From assembly GCF_006491645.1 (NCBI RefSeq), contig NZ_VDCZ01000002.1, positions 1 to 64,000 on the forward strand: 64,000 nt of DNA, written 5' to 3'. Below the pieces are notes generated by a model that had not been told where the DNA came from, searched no databases, and saw nothing but the letters and a program-made list of their open reading frames with translations. Below are positions 33,511 through 43,107 of the stretch, piece by piece. Position 1 is the stretch's first letter. Every line of letters starts with the position of its first letter. This DNA is from Flavobacterium profundi (GTDB lineage Bacteria; Bacteroidota; Bacteroidia; Flavobacteriales; Flavobacteriaceae). The translations under genes and the position numbers were made by a program.

Positions 33511-34252
33511 GTTGTATAGATTGCGTTAATAGTTGGTAAATATCTTGATAATTGGAGTCTTTTAAAAATTCTAAATGTTTTTCAATGGTTTGAGTATCGT
33601 TTCGTAAAGCAGGACCAGTTTGGGCCTCTTTAGGTGTTAAGACACTTATTTTAGTTGCAACTTCTTGAATGAGAGGTTGTAAAATTTCAAATGGGATTTT
33701 GTTTTTCTGACAAATATCATTTCCAATGACATACATATGATTTACAAAATTACTCACAAAAACGGCAGCAACATGCAAGGTGCTACGTTGAACTGAGTCA
33801 ATTGAATATACCTTATTGGAAATGGTTTTTGCAAGGAATTCTAACGTGTCATAATCGCTTGTATTTTCAGCTTCCAAGCAAATTGGAATAGAAGAGAAAT
33901 CTACTGCTTTATCTTTGGAAAAAGTTTGCAAAGGATAAAAAACACCATTTCGATTTTTAGTACTTAAAACGTTAATATTTGAAGTTCCAGAAGTATGCAC
34001 AACCAATTTATTTTTAAACGGAAGTAGATTCGAAACTTCATGAATTGCATTATCTGTAACAGAAATTAGGTATACATCAGCTTCAAGTAAAGCTTTATAG
34101 TTGTTGGTTATTAGCTCTTTTGGTAACAGATGTAAAAGACTTTCAGTTTTTCGTGCAAAAGCCTGAACCAAAGAAACTTCTTTCGTTTGTAAAAACACTT
34201 TTATCAAGTGCTGCGCCACATTACCGCTGCCTATTACAATTACTTTTAACAC
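33491..34252 (-). CDS. Rossmann-like and DUF2520 domain-containing protein
   Basis: 253 residues starting with GTG. An N-terminal NAD(P)-type Rossmann fold (VIVIGSGNVAQHLIKVF), then YLISVTDNAIHEVSNLL, VVHTSGTSNINVL and a C-terminal helical DUF2520 domain (RSTLHVAAVFVSNFVNHMYVIG, TGPALRNDTQTIEKHL). The family is related to prephenate or pyrroline-5-carboxylate dehydrogenase folds, with unknown substrate. It is the first gene of the operon that runs to mscS. Confidence 0.88.
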   Translation of the reverse strand: MLKVIVIGSGNVAQHLIKVFLQTKEVSLVQAFARKTESLLHLLPKELITNNYKALLEADVYLISVTDNAIHEVSNLLPFKNKLVVHTSGTSNINVLSTKNRNGVFYPLQTFSKDKAVDFSSIPICLEAENTSDYDTLEFLAKTISNKVYSIDSVQRSTLHVAAVFVSNFVNHMYVIGNDICQKNKIPFEILQPLIQEVATKISVLTPKEAQTGPALRNDTQTIEKHLEFLKDSNYQDIYQLLTQSIQHVAKEL

Positions 34253-34351
34253 GAGGCTAAATTAGTGTTTTTTGTCTAATGAGTTGCTAAAATAAGCACA
34301 TTAAAAGTAAGATATATTTTATGAAAACAATATTATTAAGGTTATTTATCT

Positions 34352-34359
34352 TATTTTTG
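34352..34359 (+). promoter_or_regulatory. -7 element TATTTTTG of the 34378 gene
   Basis: A perfect TAnnTTTG lies 18 bp before the ATG; predicted transcript start near 34364. Confidence 0.6.
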
Positions 34360-34377
34360 GAAACTTAAATCTATTAT

Positions 34378-37296
34378 ATGAAACAAATCTACTTTTTCTT
34401 ATTTATTTGTTTGAGTTCTAACCTATCTGCTCAAATTATTAATTTTCCAAGTGCAAATCTTAAAACTAAATTATTATATGCAGATACAACAAATGCAACT
34501 GCAAAAGATATTAATGGAAATCAAATTAAAATTGATACTAATGATGATAATGAAATTGATATAAATGAGGCTCATCAAGTCTATGAATTAGATTTAAATG
34601 TAGTTCCTACATCTCTTTCAAATTCTATAAACTCAATTTCAGGGTTAGAGTATTTTATTAATGTAAAAAGATTTGTTATTCATTTTTACTATGCACAAAC
34701 TATATCTTTTTCAATTTTTCCACACTTAGAAGATTTAACTTGTTCAGGGAGTACACAGTTAACCATGATAAATTTAGATGGTATTTCGAATTTAAAAAAA
34801 TTAAATCTTTCAGGTAATTATCAAATTATGGAATTCAATTTCAGCAACGTTCCACTTTTAGAATATTTAAATATAAATAAAACAAGTGTTACTTCTGGAA
34901 CTTTAGATTTAACAATATTGCCTTATTTAAAAGAATTTTATTGTAGAAGTCAAAACCTCTCTAGTCTTAATGTACAAGGTTTGATTAATTTGGAAAAGTT
35001 GGATTTATATGAAGCCGATTTAACCACTTTAGATTTAAGTTCTAATATAGCGTTAAAATATTTAGATTGTAGCGCAGTCATTTTATTATCAAATTTAAAT
35101 ATTATAGGTATAAACACTCTGGAGTATTTAAATATTTCTTATACAAGCCTTACTGATTTAAATCTTACTACTAATACATCTTTAAAAGAGCTAATTTGGC
35201 GTTCTCAAAAAATTTTTACCTTAGATATTTCTACAAATTTAAATTTAGAGCGTTTAATTCTTGATAAAACTCCAGGTGTCGGTCAAGTTAGTTTCAGTTT
35301 TAATTCTCTAAATCTTTCACATTTAATTAATTTAATTGAATTTAGTTGTAATGAACAAGTAAACACTCCAAGTTTAACAAATTTAGATTTGTCAGGATGT
35401 ATAAATTTAAATAAATTAAAAATTGTTAAATCTTCAATCCAAAATTTAGATTTATCAAATAATATACACTTAAAAGAAATAAGTATTAATAATTCTGTAA
35501 TTGAAAGTTTGAATTTATCGAATTTATCAGAATTAGAAAAACTTAATTTGAATGGAACAAGTTCTTTAAATTCGTGGACACACAGTCATTTTCCATCTTT
35601 GAAAGATATTTATGTTGAAAATTCAGGCATTCCAAATTTAGATTTAGAGAACTCTCAATTATTATTAAATGTATTTGGGAATAATAGTGCAGTTGACTTT
35701 GTTAATCTTTCAAGCTCAACTTCGTTGATTAATGTTCAATTAAATAATTGTCCTAATTTGGAAATGTTATTACTAAAAAATGGTGTTTCTCCATCTCAAT
35801 GGAATAATGTTAATTATAGTTTTAATAGTCCTTCTCTTTTGTACCTATGTGTTGATGAAAATAATTTTTCAACATATCAAAGTATTTTAAACAATTATAA
35901 CAACTCTCAATGTCAGTTAAATTCTTTCTGTACTTTTGTTCCAAGTGGTACTTATTATACTATTGATGGTCAAATTATATTAGATTATAATTCTAACGGA
36001 TGTGATAGTAATGATGTAAAATATCCAAATTTAAAATTTAAATTAACTAATGGTACAAATGTTAACTATGTTTTTTCAAATTCTGATGGCGATTTAAATA
36101 TCCCAGTGATTGCAGGTAATAATTCATTAGTTCCTTATCTTGAAGATTCAAATTATTTTACAATAAGTCCTTCTTCTACGGTAATAAATTTTCCAAATCA
36201 AACCTCACCATATTTGCAAAATTTTTGTATTTCTCCAATAGGTACTAAACATGATTTAGAAATTTATATAATTCCAATTAATCCTGCACGTCCAGGTTTT
36301 GATGCTGATTATAAAATTATATATAAAAATAAAGGTAATCAAGTTGAAAATGGAAGTGTAATGTTAACTTTTGATGATACAGTTTTGGATTATCTATCTT
36401 CAAATCCAGTTTATAATAGTTTAGCAACCAATAGTTTTAGTTGGAATTATACTAATTTGTTACCTTTTGAAACTAGAGAAATTGAAATTTCATTTAATGT
36501 AAATTCTCCTATGGAATTTCCAGCTGTGAATAATGGGGATGTTTTAGATTTTACAACCTCAATTTCATCTGGTAATACTGATCAAACTCCTGTTGATAAT
36601 ATTTTTGTTTTAAATCAAACAGTTTTAGGATCTTATGATCCTAATGATAAAATATGTTTAGAGGGCGAACTTGTTGATATTTCAATGGTTGGTAAATATG
36701 TGCATTATTTAATTCGTTTTGAAAACACAGGGACTTATCCAGCACAAAATATTGTTGTATATGATGTAATTGACTTATCAAAATTTGACATTAACAGTTT
36801 AATTCCTTTACAATCAAGTCATCAATTTTATACAAAATTTAAAGGAAATAAAGTAGAATTTATTTTCGAAAATATCAATTTAGATTTCAACGATGCTACA
36901 AATGATGGATATATAGTATTTAAAATCAAAACAAGGAATAATTTAGCTATTGGACAGACTTTTAGTAATACAGCGAGTATATTTTTCGATTATAATTTTC
37001 CAATTATAACAAATGAATATGTAACTGCTATTCAAAGTGTTTTAGGTAATCAAGATTTTGTTTTTGAAAACGAATTTGTTTTGTATCCAAATCCTGCAAA
37101 TGAAATTATTAATATTACGAATAAAAATCAAGAAGAAATCAATTCAGTTGAAATTTATAATTTAGTAGGACAAATTGTAATAGCAATTCCAAATACTACA
37201 AATAAAATTGATGTTTCAAGTTTAGGAATTGGAACGTATTTTGTAAAAGTTAATACTGAAAAGGGTAGTGCTGTAACTAAATTTATAAAAGAATAG
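34378..37296 (+). CDS. large secreted leucine-rich-repeat-like protein with T9SS sorting domain
   Basis: 972 residues. Signal peptide (about 1-18, ending LSAQ). Residues about 75-520 form irregular leucine-rich repeats of about 20-22 residues (for example LINLEKLDLYEADLTTLDLS). Then come beta-sandwich modules, the conserved SYDPNDK segment with IRFENTGTYPAQNIVVYDVID, and the DYNFPI region seen in flavobacterial surface proteins, and finally a Por-secretion domain from LYPNPANEIINIT. Likely exported by T9SS and cell-surface attached; function unknown. It is the only plus-strand gene in a long minus-strand stretch and is more AT-rich than its neighbours. Confidence 0.88.
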   Translation: MKQIYFFLFICLSSNLSAQIINFPSANLKTKLLYADTTNATAKDINGNQIKIDTNDDNEIDINEAHQVYELDLNVVPTSLSNSINSISGLEYFINVKRFVIHFYYAQTISFSIFPHLEDLTCSGSTQLTMINLDGISNLKKLNLSGNYQIMEFNFSNVPLLEYLNINKTSVTSGTLDLTILPYLKEFYCRSQNLSSLNVQGLINLEKLDLYEADLTTLDLSSNIALKYLDCSAVILLSNLNIIGINTLEYLNISYTSLTDLNLTTNTSLKELIWRSQKIFTLDISTNLNLERLILDKTPGVGQVSFSFNSLNLSHLINLIEFSCNEQVNTPSLTNLDLSGCINLNKLKIVKSSIQNLDLSNNIHLKEISINNSVIESLNLSNLSELEKLNLNGTSSLNSWTHSHFPSLKDIYVENSGIPNLDLENSQLLLNVFGNNSAVDFVNLSSSTSLINVQLNNCPNLEMLLLKNGVSPSQWNNVNYSFNSPSLLYLCVDENNFSTYQSILNNYNNSQCQLNSFCTFVPSGTYYTIDGQIILDYNSNGCDSNDVKYPNLKFKLTNGTNVNYVFSNSDGDLNIPVIAGNNSLVPYLEDSNYFTISPSSTVINFPNQTSPYLQNFCISPIGTKHDLEIYIIPINPARPGFDADYKIIYKNKGNQVENGSVMLTFDDTVLDYLSSNPVYNSLATNSFSWNYTNLLPFETREIEISFNVNSPMEFPAVNNGDVLDFTTSISSGNTDQTPVDNIFVLNQTVLGSYDPNDKICLEGELVDISMVGKYVHYLIRFENTGTYPAQNIVVYDVIDLSKFDINSLIPLQSSHQFYTKFKGNKVEFIFENINLDFNDATNDGYIVFKIKTRNNLAIGQTFSNTASIFFDYNFPIITNEYVTAIQSVLGNQDFVFENEFVLYPNPANEIINITNKNQEEINSVEIYNLVGQIVIAIPNTTNKIDVSSLGIGTYFVKVNTEKGSAVTKFIKE

Positions 37297-37326
37297 TTTT
37301 CGGTTCCACTGAATGCACACTTAAAT

Positions 37327-37361
37327 AAAAAACTCGTTTAGGAATACTAAACGAGTTTTTT
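37327..37361. terminator. bidirectional intrinsic terminator
   Basis: A 15-bp perfect stem AAAAAACTCGTTTAG (37327-37341) with CTAAACGAGTTTTTT (37347-37361), loop 5 nt, between the LRR protein and pheT. Confidence 0.93.
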
Positions 37362-37413
37362 GTTTTATTATAGCTTAACCTACAACAGAAAACTGATAAC
37401 AAACAACCAAAAA

Positions 37414-39843
37414 CTATCTCAAACTAGCTCCCAATTGATTTTCAAAATTCATTTGCAGTTTATTCATTATTTTTTCAATTTCTTTATCATTTAAGGTTTT
37501 GCTTTCATCTTGAATAATAAAGCTAACCGCATATGATTTTTTACCTTCTGGTAAGTTTTTACCTTGGTAAACATCGAAAAGATTAATCTCTTTTAATAAT
37601 TTCTTTTCGGTTTGCTTTGCAATTTTATACACTTCTTCAAAATGAGTACTTTCATTCAATAAAAGTGCTAAATCACGTCTTACAGCAGGATATTTAGGAA
37701 TATCAGTAAATTTAATTTTATTTGAAATGTATTTTTGAATTTTTCCCCAATTAAAATCAGCAAATAAAACCTCTTGTTTGATGTCAAAATGTTTTAATAT
37801 TGATTTTTTGATGGTTCCAAACTCTACAATGATTTCCTTACCAACAGCTAAACTTAATCCTTCAGCAAAAATATCACTTTCTACAGGTAAACTAGATACT
37901 TTGCTATCTAATCCAATTCTAGAAAGTACACTATTGATATAACCTTTGAATAAGAAGAAATCCGATTTTTGTTGGTTTTGTGTCCAATTTTCCTCAGCTC
38001 TATTCCCACTTAAAAATAAGGTCAAGTGTTTGTTTTCTTCATATCCAGAAGGTAATTTATGATAGGTTTTACCAAATTCATATAATTTTAAATCACTTCT
38101 CTTTCTATTGATATTAAAAGAAATTGCTTCTAAACCTGAAAAAAGCATCGATTGTCTCATCGCTGATAAATCATTGCTCAATGGATTTAGCATCACTACA
38201 TTAAATTCTTCTTTTAAATTTTTTGATAATTGAATGTAATTTGGTGTAGTTAACGAATTGGCCATCATTTCATTAAAGCCAAGTGAGCACAACTGATTGG
38301 CTATTAAATTTTGAACTTTATATTCTTCCGTACGAGAAGAGTTTGAAATTGTAGCATTTAACTTTTCAGTAAAATTGATATTATTATAACCATAGACTCT
38401 TAAAATCTCTTCGATAACATCAATTTCTCTTTGTACATCAACTCTATAAGATGGAATTACTAAACCAATACCTGCTTCAGTAACATTGTTAATTTTAATA
38501 TCTAAAGCAACTAAAATTTTCTTTATCGTTTCTTTAGACAATTCTTCACCAATTACTTTTTTAGCTTTTTCGAAATTTAAGAATACTTGAAAATCTTCAA
38601 TTTTCTTTGGATATAAATCCACTATATCGGATGTAATTTCTCCACCAGCAACTTCTTGAATTAATAACGCTGCTCTTTTTAATGCATATTCAGTAATAGT
38701 AGCATCAATACCACGCTCAAATCGAAAAGAAGCGTCTGTATTTAACGCATGTCTTTTGGCTGTTTTTCTAACAGAAACCGGATTGAAATAGGCACTTTCT
38801 AAGAAAATAGAAGTAGTATCTTCGGTTACTCCTGAATCTTTTCCACCAAAAACTCCTGCAATACACATTGGACCTTCAGCGTGACAAATCATTAAATCTT
38901 CAGCATCTAAAGTTCTTTCAACTTCATCTAAAGTTGTAAATTTAGTTCCAGCAGCAACTGTTTTTACAATTACTTTGTTGCCTTTAATTTTATTTGCATC
39001 AAAGGCATGTAAAGGTTGACCCAATTCATGTAACACATAATTAGTAACATCAACTACATTATTTTTTGGAGTTAAACCAATCGCTTTTAATCGGTTTTGA
39101 AGCCAAGCAGGTGAAGGTTTAATACTAAGACCAGAAATAGTAACACCACAGTATCTTGGAGCTAATTTCTCATTTTCAACAGTTACGTCCATTTTTAAAG
39201 TACGTTTGTCAACTTTGAAATTACTCACCGAAGGCGTAATTAATTCAATATGTTTCTCTTTTTGAACGAATCCCGCTTTTAAATCTCTTGCCACTCCAAA
39301 ATGACTCATGGCATCAGCACGGTTAGGAGTTAAACCTATTTCAAATACTTCATCTGTTTCAATATTAAAAACAGTTTTTCCTAAAGTACCTGGTTTTAAG
39401 TTAGCATCTAAAATTAAAATACCATCATGACTTTCCCCTAAACCTAATTCGTCTTCTGCACAAATCATTCCATGACTTTCTTGACCACGAATTTTTCCTT
39501 TTTTTATTTCGAAGGCATTTCCTTCTTTATCATATAATTTTGTTCCAATGGTTGCCACAGGAACTTTTTGGCCAGCTGCAACGTTAGGTGCACCACAAAC
39601 AATTTGTACAGGTGGATTACCATCTCCTAAGTCGACAGTTGTAACTTTTAATCTATCTGCATCTGGATGTGGCTCACATGTGAGAACGTGACCTACTACA
39701 ATACCTTCTAAACCACCTTTTAAACTTTCAAATTTTTCTACACCTTCCACTTCTAATCCAAGATCAGTTAGTAAAGCAGCAGTTTCTTCAGATTTCCAGT
39801 CAATTTTTATGAATTGTTTAAGCCAATTGTATGAAATACGCAT
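37414..39843 (-). CDS. pheT: phenylalanine--tRNA ligase beta subunit
   Basis: An 809-aa subunit of the (alpha-beta)2 synthetase. Domains in order: N-terminal region MRISYNWLKQFI, the tRNA-binding OB fold (about 40-155: HPDADRLKVTTVDLG, VCGAPNVAAGQKVPVA), the B3/B4 editing region (about 210-400), B5, and the C-terminal anticodon-binding ferredoxin-like domain (YPAVRRDLALLL near 725). It pairs with PheS, which is not in this window; the separate placement of pheS and pheT is common in Bacteroidota. Confidence 0.97.
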   Translation of the reverse strand: MRISYNWLKQFIKIDWKSEETAALLTDLGLEVEGVEKFESLKGGLEGIVVGHVLTCEPHPDADRLKVTTVDLGDGNPPVQIVCGAPNVAAGQKVPVATIGTKLYDKEGNAFEIKKGKIRGQESHGMICAEDELGLGESHDGILILDANLKPGTLGKTVFNIETDEVFEIGLTPNRADAMSHFGVARDLKAGFVQKEKHIELITPSVSNFKVDKRTLKMDVTVENEKLAPRYCGVTISGLSIKPSPAWLQNRLKAIGLTPKNNVVDVTNYVLHELGQPLHAFDANKIKGNKVIVKTVAAGTKFTTLDEVERTLDAEDLMICHAEGPMCIAGVFGGKDSGVTEDTTSIFLESAYFNPVSVRKTAKRHALNTDASFRFERGIDATITEYALKRAALLIQEVAGGEITSDIVDLYPKKIEDFQVFLNFEKAKKVIGEELSKETIKKILVALDIKINNVTEAGIGLVIPSYRVDVQREIDVIEEILRVYGYNNINFTEKLNATISNSSRTEEYKVQNLIANQLCSLGFNEMMANSLTTPNYIQLSKNLKEEFNVVMLNPLSNDLSAMRQSMLFSGLEAISFNINRKRSDLKLYEFGKTYHKLPSGYEENKHLTLFLSGNRAEENWTQNQQKSDFFLFKGYINSVLSRIGLDSKVSSLPVESDIFAEGLSLAVGKEIIVEFGTIKKSILKHFDIKQEVLFADFNWGKIQKYISNKIKFTDIPKYPAVRRDLALLLNESTHFEEVYKIAKQTEKKLLKEINLFDVYQGKNLPEGKKSYAVSFIIQDESKTLNDKEIEKIMNKLQMNFENQLGASLR

Positions 39844-39981
39844 TATGAATCGATTTTAAAGGTGCAAAGATAAAATTAATTCATCAATGTGCCAATGTGA
39901 AAAGAATATTAATTGTAGTAAATTTAAAATTTGAAAACCAATTTTATTTAGAAATTGATTAAAAGTATTTTAGGTTTACTT

Positions 39982-40998
39982 TTATTTTCTTAAAAATGCA
40001 ATCAAACCTTTAAAATAGTTTTGTTGGTCATCATAAAAAGCCATGTGACTTCCATTTTCACAATAGAGGTATTCTCCATTTGGTAATAAATTTGCCATTT
40101 TTTGCATGAATTTGGGATCCATTGTATCAAATTGAGCACCAATTACTAAAGTTGGAATCGTAATATTTTTTAATTCTTGGGTTCTGTCCCAATATTCTAA
40201 TTTTCCAGAAATACCAAATTCACTCGGACCTTGCATCGTTACATATAAAGATTGATTCATCTTAGCAAAAGAACGATTTACAGGTTCTGGCCAATCTTTT
40301 GCAGGTAATCTTAAGATATGTTGTTCATAAAAATTTGGAAGTAATAATTCCATATATTTTGGGTTAGAAAAGTCTTTTTCGGCTTCTATTTTTTGAATTT
40401 CGTAAAGTGCTTCAGGTTTCATTTGTAAGGCTAATACTTCATCTGCATACTTGCCATATTCTGGACAACTCGACATCATATTGGAAATAATTAAACCTTT
40501 CATTTCTTGCTGATATTTCAATGCATATTCCATAGCTAAAATGCCTCCCCAAGAGTGACCTAATACGTAAAAATTGTCTTTGTTTAGGTGTAAAGATTTA
40601 CGAACTTGTTCTACTTCTTCAACATATCTTGGTAAATCCCAAAATGTGGTGTCTTTTGGATTATCGGAATTTCCACAACCTAACTGATCGTAATAAATAA
40701 ACTCAATTTCTTCCGCAGGTAAAAAATTTTCAAAGCATTCAAAATATTCATGTGTACAACCTGGGCCGCCATTTAAAAGTAATACTTTTATTTTTGGATT
40801 GTTACCAATGCGTTTTGTCCAAACATGAAAAACAGTATCCTTTGTAGTAATTGGAATCATTTTTATGCCGCCATCTTGAATAATCGTAGAATCGATTTGG
40901 TAGTAATTGACCAAAGTTTCTTCTTCTAAAACTACTTTTTCGTTTTTACAGCCAATTAATAGGAAAGTAAGGATGAAAGTCACAATTATATTTTTCAT
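39982..40998 (-). CDS. alpha/beta hydrolase lipoprotein, proline iminopeptidase-like
   Basis: 338 residues. Lipobox LLIGC near residue 17. Alpha/beta-hydrolase fold with oxyanion motif LNGGPGCTHEYFE, FIYYDQLGCGNS, nucleophile elbow GHSWGGILA, an acid in GAQFDTMDP and His in NGSHMAFYDD: a full catalytic triad. This pattern is that of S33 proline iminopeptidases. It follows the S41 peptidase gene by 12 bp. Confidence 0.9.
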   Translation of the reverse strand: MKNIIVTFILTFLLIGCKNEKVVLEEETLVNYYQIDSTIIQDGGIKMIPITTKDTVFHVWTKRIGNNPKIKVLLLNGGPGCTHEYFECFENFLPAEEIEFIYYDQLGCGNSDNPKDTTFWDLPRYVEEVEQVRKSLHLNKDNFYVLGHSWGGILAMEYALKYQQEMKGLIISNMMSSCPEYGKYADEVLALQMKPEALYEIQKIEAEKDFSNPKYMELLLPNFYEQHILRLPAKDWPEPVNRSFAKMNQSLYVTMQGPSEFGISGKLEYWDRTQELKNITIPTLVIGAQFDTMDPKFMQKMANLLPNGEYLYCENGSHMAFYDDQQNYFKGLIAFLRK

Positions 40999-41010
40999 AA
41001 TGATCTATAT

Positions 41011-41991
41011 TTAAGGTATAATCTGTTTGTTATTTGTATTAATTAAATTAATCCATTCAATTGCCTTTTCTACGGTCTTAGTTTCTTTACATTTTACATC
41101 AGGTGCTATTGAGTTACCATATTTAATATGATTACGATCTATAAAAGTGCTAATAGCTAAGTTAATTCGTGAACCATCTGATAAAGTATAGGATTTACAG
41201 CCTGTTGAAACACCATATGTACTATCTCCAAAAAACTTTGTTTTATTTCTACCCTTAAAAGCAACACTAATTGCTTCACCCGAACTAGCTGTTTGATTAT
41301 TAATTAAAACGGCTACATAAGGGTTATTATTTTTCAATTGAAATACATTTTCTTGACTGGCTACAAGAGTATCATTTAGATATGCTTTACCTTCAAAAAG
41401 TTTCCATGATTCATACTGACTATTACTATTTAAAAAATAACCAACATTACCATTACCAAGTATAGGTTCGATACTTAATAGCATAGGCCACATATTGCCA
41501 CCAAAGTTGTCTCTTAAATCGACAATCCAACCATTTATACCTAGATGATCTTGTTTTTTTATTTTTTCTAGTATTGCTTGTATATATTTGTCCTTTTGGT
41601 TTTTGTTTCCAATAAAATAGGGAATTCTTATGTATCCTATATCATGGGGAATAATTTCATCTTTTAATTGAGGTAAAGGTTTTTCGATGTTTATTGGGTT
41701 AGTATTATTAATTGGCTCAAAATAACTATGCTTATCGTTTATTTCCTTAATTGCTAAAAAAATGGAAGGATAAGTGTCTTTAATTTCTTGCGCATTTGTT
41801 GCTTTAGAATATATTTTTGTTTTAAATCGCTTCCAATCAATTTTATTTTTGTTTACAGAATTATTCTCTAATAATGTTATAACTTCATCAATATATCCTT
41901 TTGCAGTAGGAGACAAGTTAGGTGAAGAATTATTTTTACAACTCAACGAAAAGGTTGATACAATTACTATTATTAGAATCTTTTTTTTCAT
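41011..41991 (-). CDS. S41 family peptidase lipoprotein
   Basis: 326 residues with lipobox FSLSC. The C-terminal tail-specific protease core shows GYIRIPYF, WIVDLRDNFGGNMWPML, VLINNQTASSGEAISVAFKGR (nucleophile Ser in the TASSGE motif) and FGDSTYGVSTG. There is no PDZ domain. It lies between bestrophin and an alpha/beta hydrolase with gaps of 18 and 12 bp, so co-transcription is likely. Confidence 0.88.
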   Translation of the reverse strand: MKKKILIIVIVSTFSLSCKNNSSPNLSPTAKGYIDEVITLLENNSVNKNKIDWKRFKTKIYSKATNAQEIKDTYPSIFLAIKEINDKHSYFEPINNTNPINIEKPLPQLKDEIIPHDIGYIRIPYFIGNKNQKDKYIQAILEKIKKQDHLGINGWIVDLRDNFGGNMWPMLLSIEPILGNGNVGYFLNSNSQYESWKLFEGKAYLNDTLVASQENVFQLKNNNPYVAVLINNQTASSGEAISVAFKGRNKTKFFGDSTYGVSTGCKSYTLSDGSRINLAISTFIDRNHIKYGNSIAPDVKCKETKTVEKAIEWINLINTNNKQIIP

Positions 41992-42009
41992 CGAGTTTTT
42001 AAGATTTAT

Positions 42010-42873
42010 CTATAAAATTTCTTCTACATGTTTTTTAATATTACTCGCTAATTTTTCGGTAGGTAAATCATTGGCATCATTACCAAAAGGATCTTCTATT
42101 TCTTCTGCGATTAATTCTAAACTAGCCAAGACATAAAATATAAAAACCACAACTGGTATTACATAGTATCCTAAATTAAATACATAACCAAAAGGCAAGG
42201 TCATAATATAGAAAAATATAAATTTTTTAATAAACGAACTGTAAGAGTAGGGAATGGGTGTATTCTTGATTCGTTCGCAAGCTCCACAAATATCAGTAAA
42301 AGATTGAATTTCATTATTTATGATAATCAATTGGTCACCAGAAATTGTGCCATTTAAATGCAATTCATGTATTTTTCTAAATAGTATTTTTGCCACTTGA
42401 TTGGGACGATGTTTGTGATGATCTATTTCTAAGTCGATACCATCAAATAACATTTTTGCTGTATCTTCATCTGACAAATGCTTTTGCAATACGGAAGCAT
42501 AAGCTGGAATAATGCGCTTAAAAAAAGATTTATCTTGTTCTTCTTTTAAAATAACAGATAATTTTATGGCTAAATTTCTACTATTATTAACCAAGGCTCC
42601 CCAATGTTTTCTTCCTTCCCACCAACGGTCATAAGCGGTGTTGGTTCTGAAAACCAATAGTAATGAAATGACAAAGCCTAACATACCATGCATAATAGTT
42701 ATGTTTTTAACATGACTTTGCTCTGAAAGTTGCCAATATTCAATTTCTAAATAGGCAACCACATAAGAGTAAATTCCTATCGTAATCATCATGGGAATTA
42801 GCTGACGAAAAGTATCCGATTTATGAAAACGAAAAATAAAAGTAATCCAGTCCTTCGGGTTGTATTGCACCAT
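42010..42873 (-). CDS. bestrophin family protein
   Basis: 287 residues. Membrane protein of the bestrophin/UPF0187 type with about four helices; the conserved FRTNTAYDRWWEGRKHWGALVNNSRNLA and the IEDPFGNDANDLP segment are diagnostic. Bacterial bestrophins form pentameric cation or anion channels. First gene of a likely three-gene unit with the S41 peptidase and alpha/beta hydrolase. Confidence 0.93.
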   Translation of the reverse strand: MVQYNPKDWITFIFRFHKSDTFRQLIPMMITIGIYSYVVAYLEIEYWQLSEQSHVKNITIMHGMLGFVISLLLVFRTNTAYDRWWEGRKHWGALVNNSRNLAIKLSVILKEEQDKSFFKRIIPAYASVLQKHLSDEDTAKMLFDGIDLEIDHHKHRPNQVAKILFRKIHELHLNGTISGDQLIIINNEIQSFTDICGACERIKNTPIPYSYSSFIKKFIFFYIMTLPFGYVFNLGYYVIPVVVFIFYVLASLELIAEEIEDPFGNDANDLPTEKLASNIKKHVEEIL

Positions 42874-43013
42874 TTGAAATTAGAAATTAAAATTTAGAAA
42901 TTGAATGATAAAAATAGATAATTCTAGTACAATTTAAAAAGTATTCTTTGAAAATAAAGTATACGATGTAATTATTTCTAACTTTATGGGGAACCATTAA
43001 GTAGAGTTAAGTG

Positions 43014-43068
43014 GTCACTTCGAGCGCAGATGTTTTGTTATTATGTCCTCGACTGCACTCGAATTGAC
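43014..43068. repeat. interspersed flavobacterial hairpin repeat, compact copy
   Basis: GTCACTTCGAGCGCAG (43014-43029) pairs in 14 of 16 positions with CTGCACTCGAATTGAC (43053-43068). Same family as 12671-12771. Confidence 0.8.
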
Positions 43069-43107
43069 AATTTGATTCCAATCGAACGAACCCTTGAAAA
43101 AAATAAT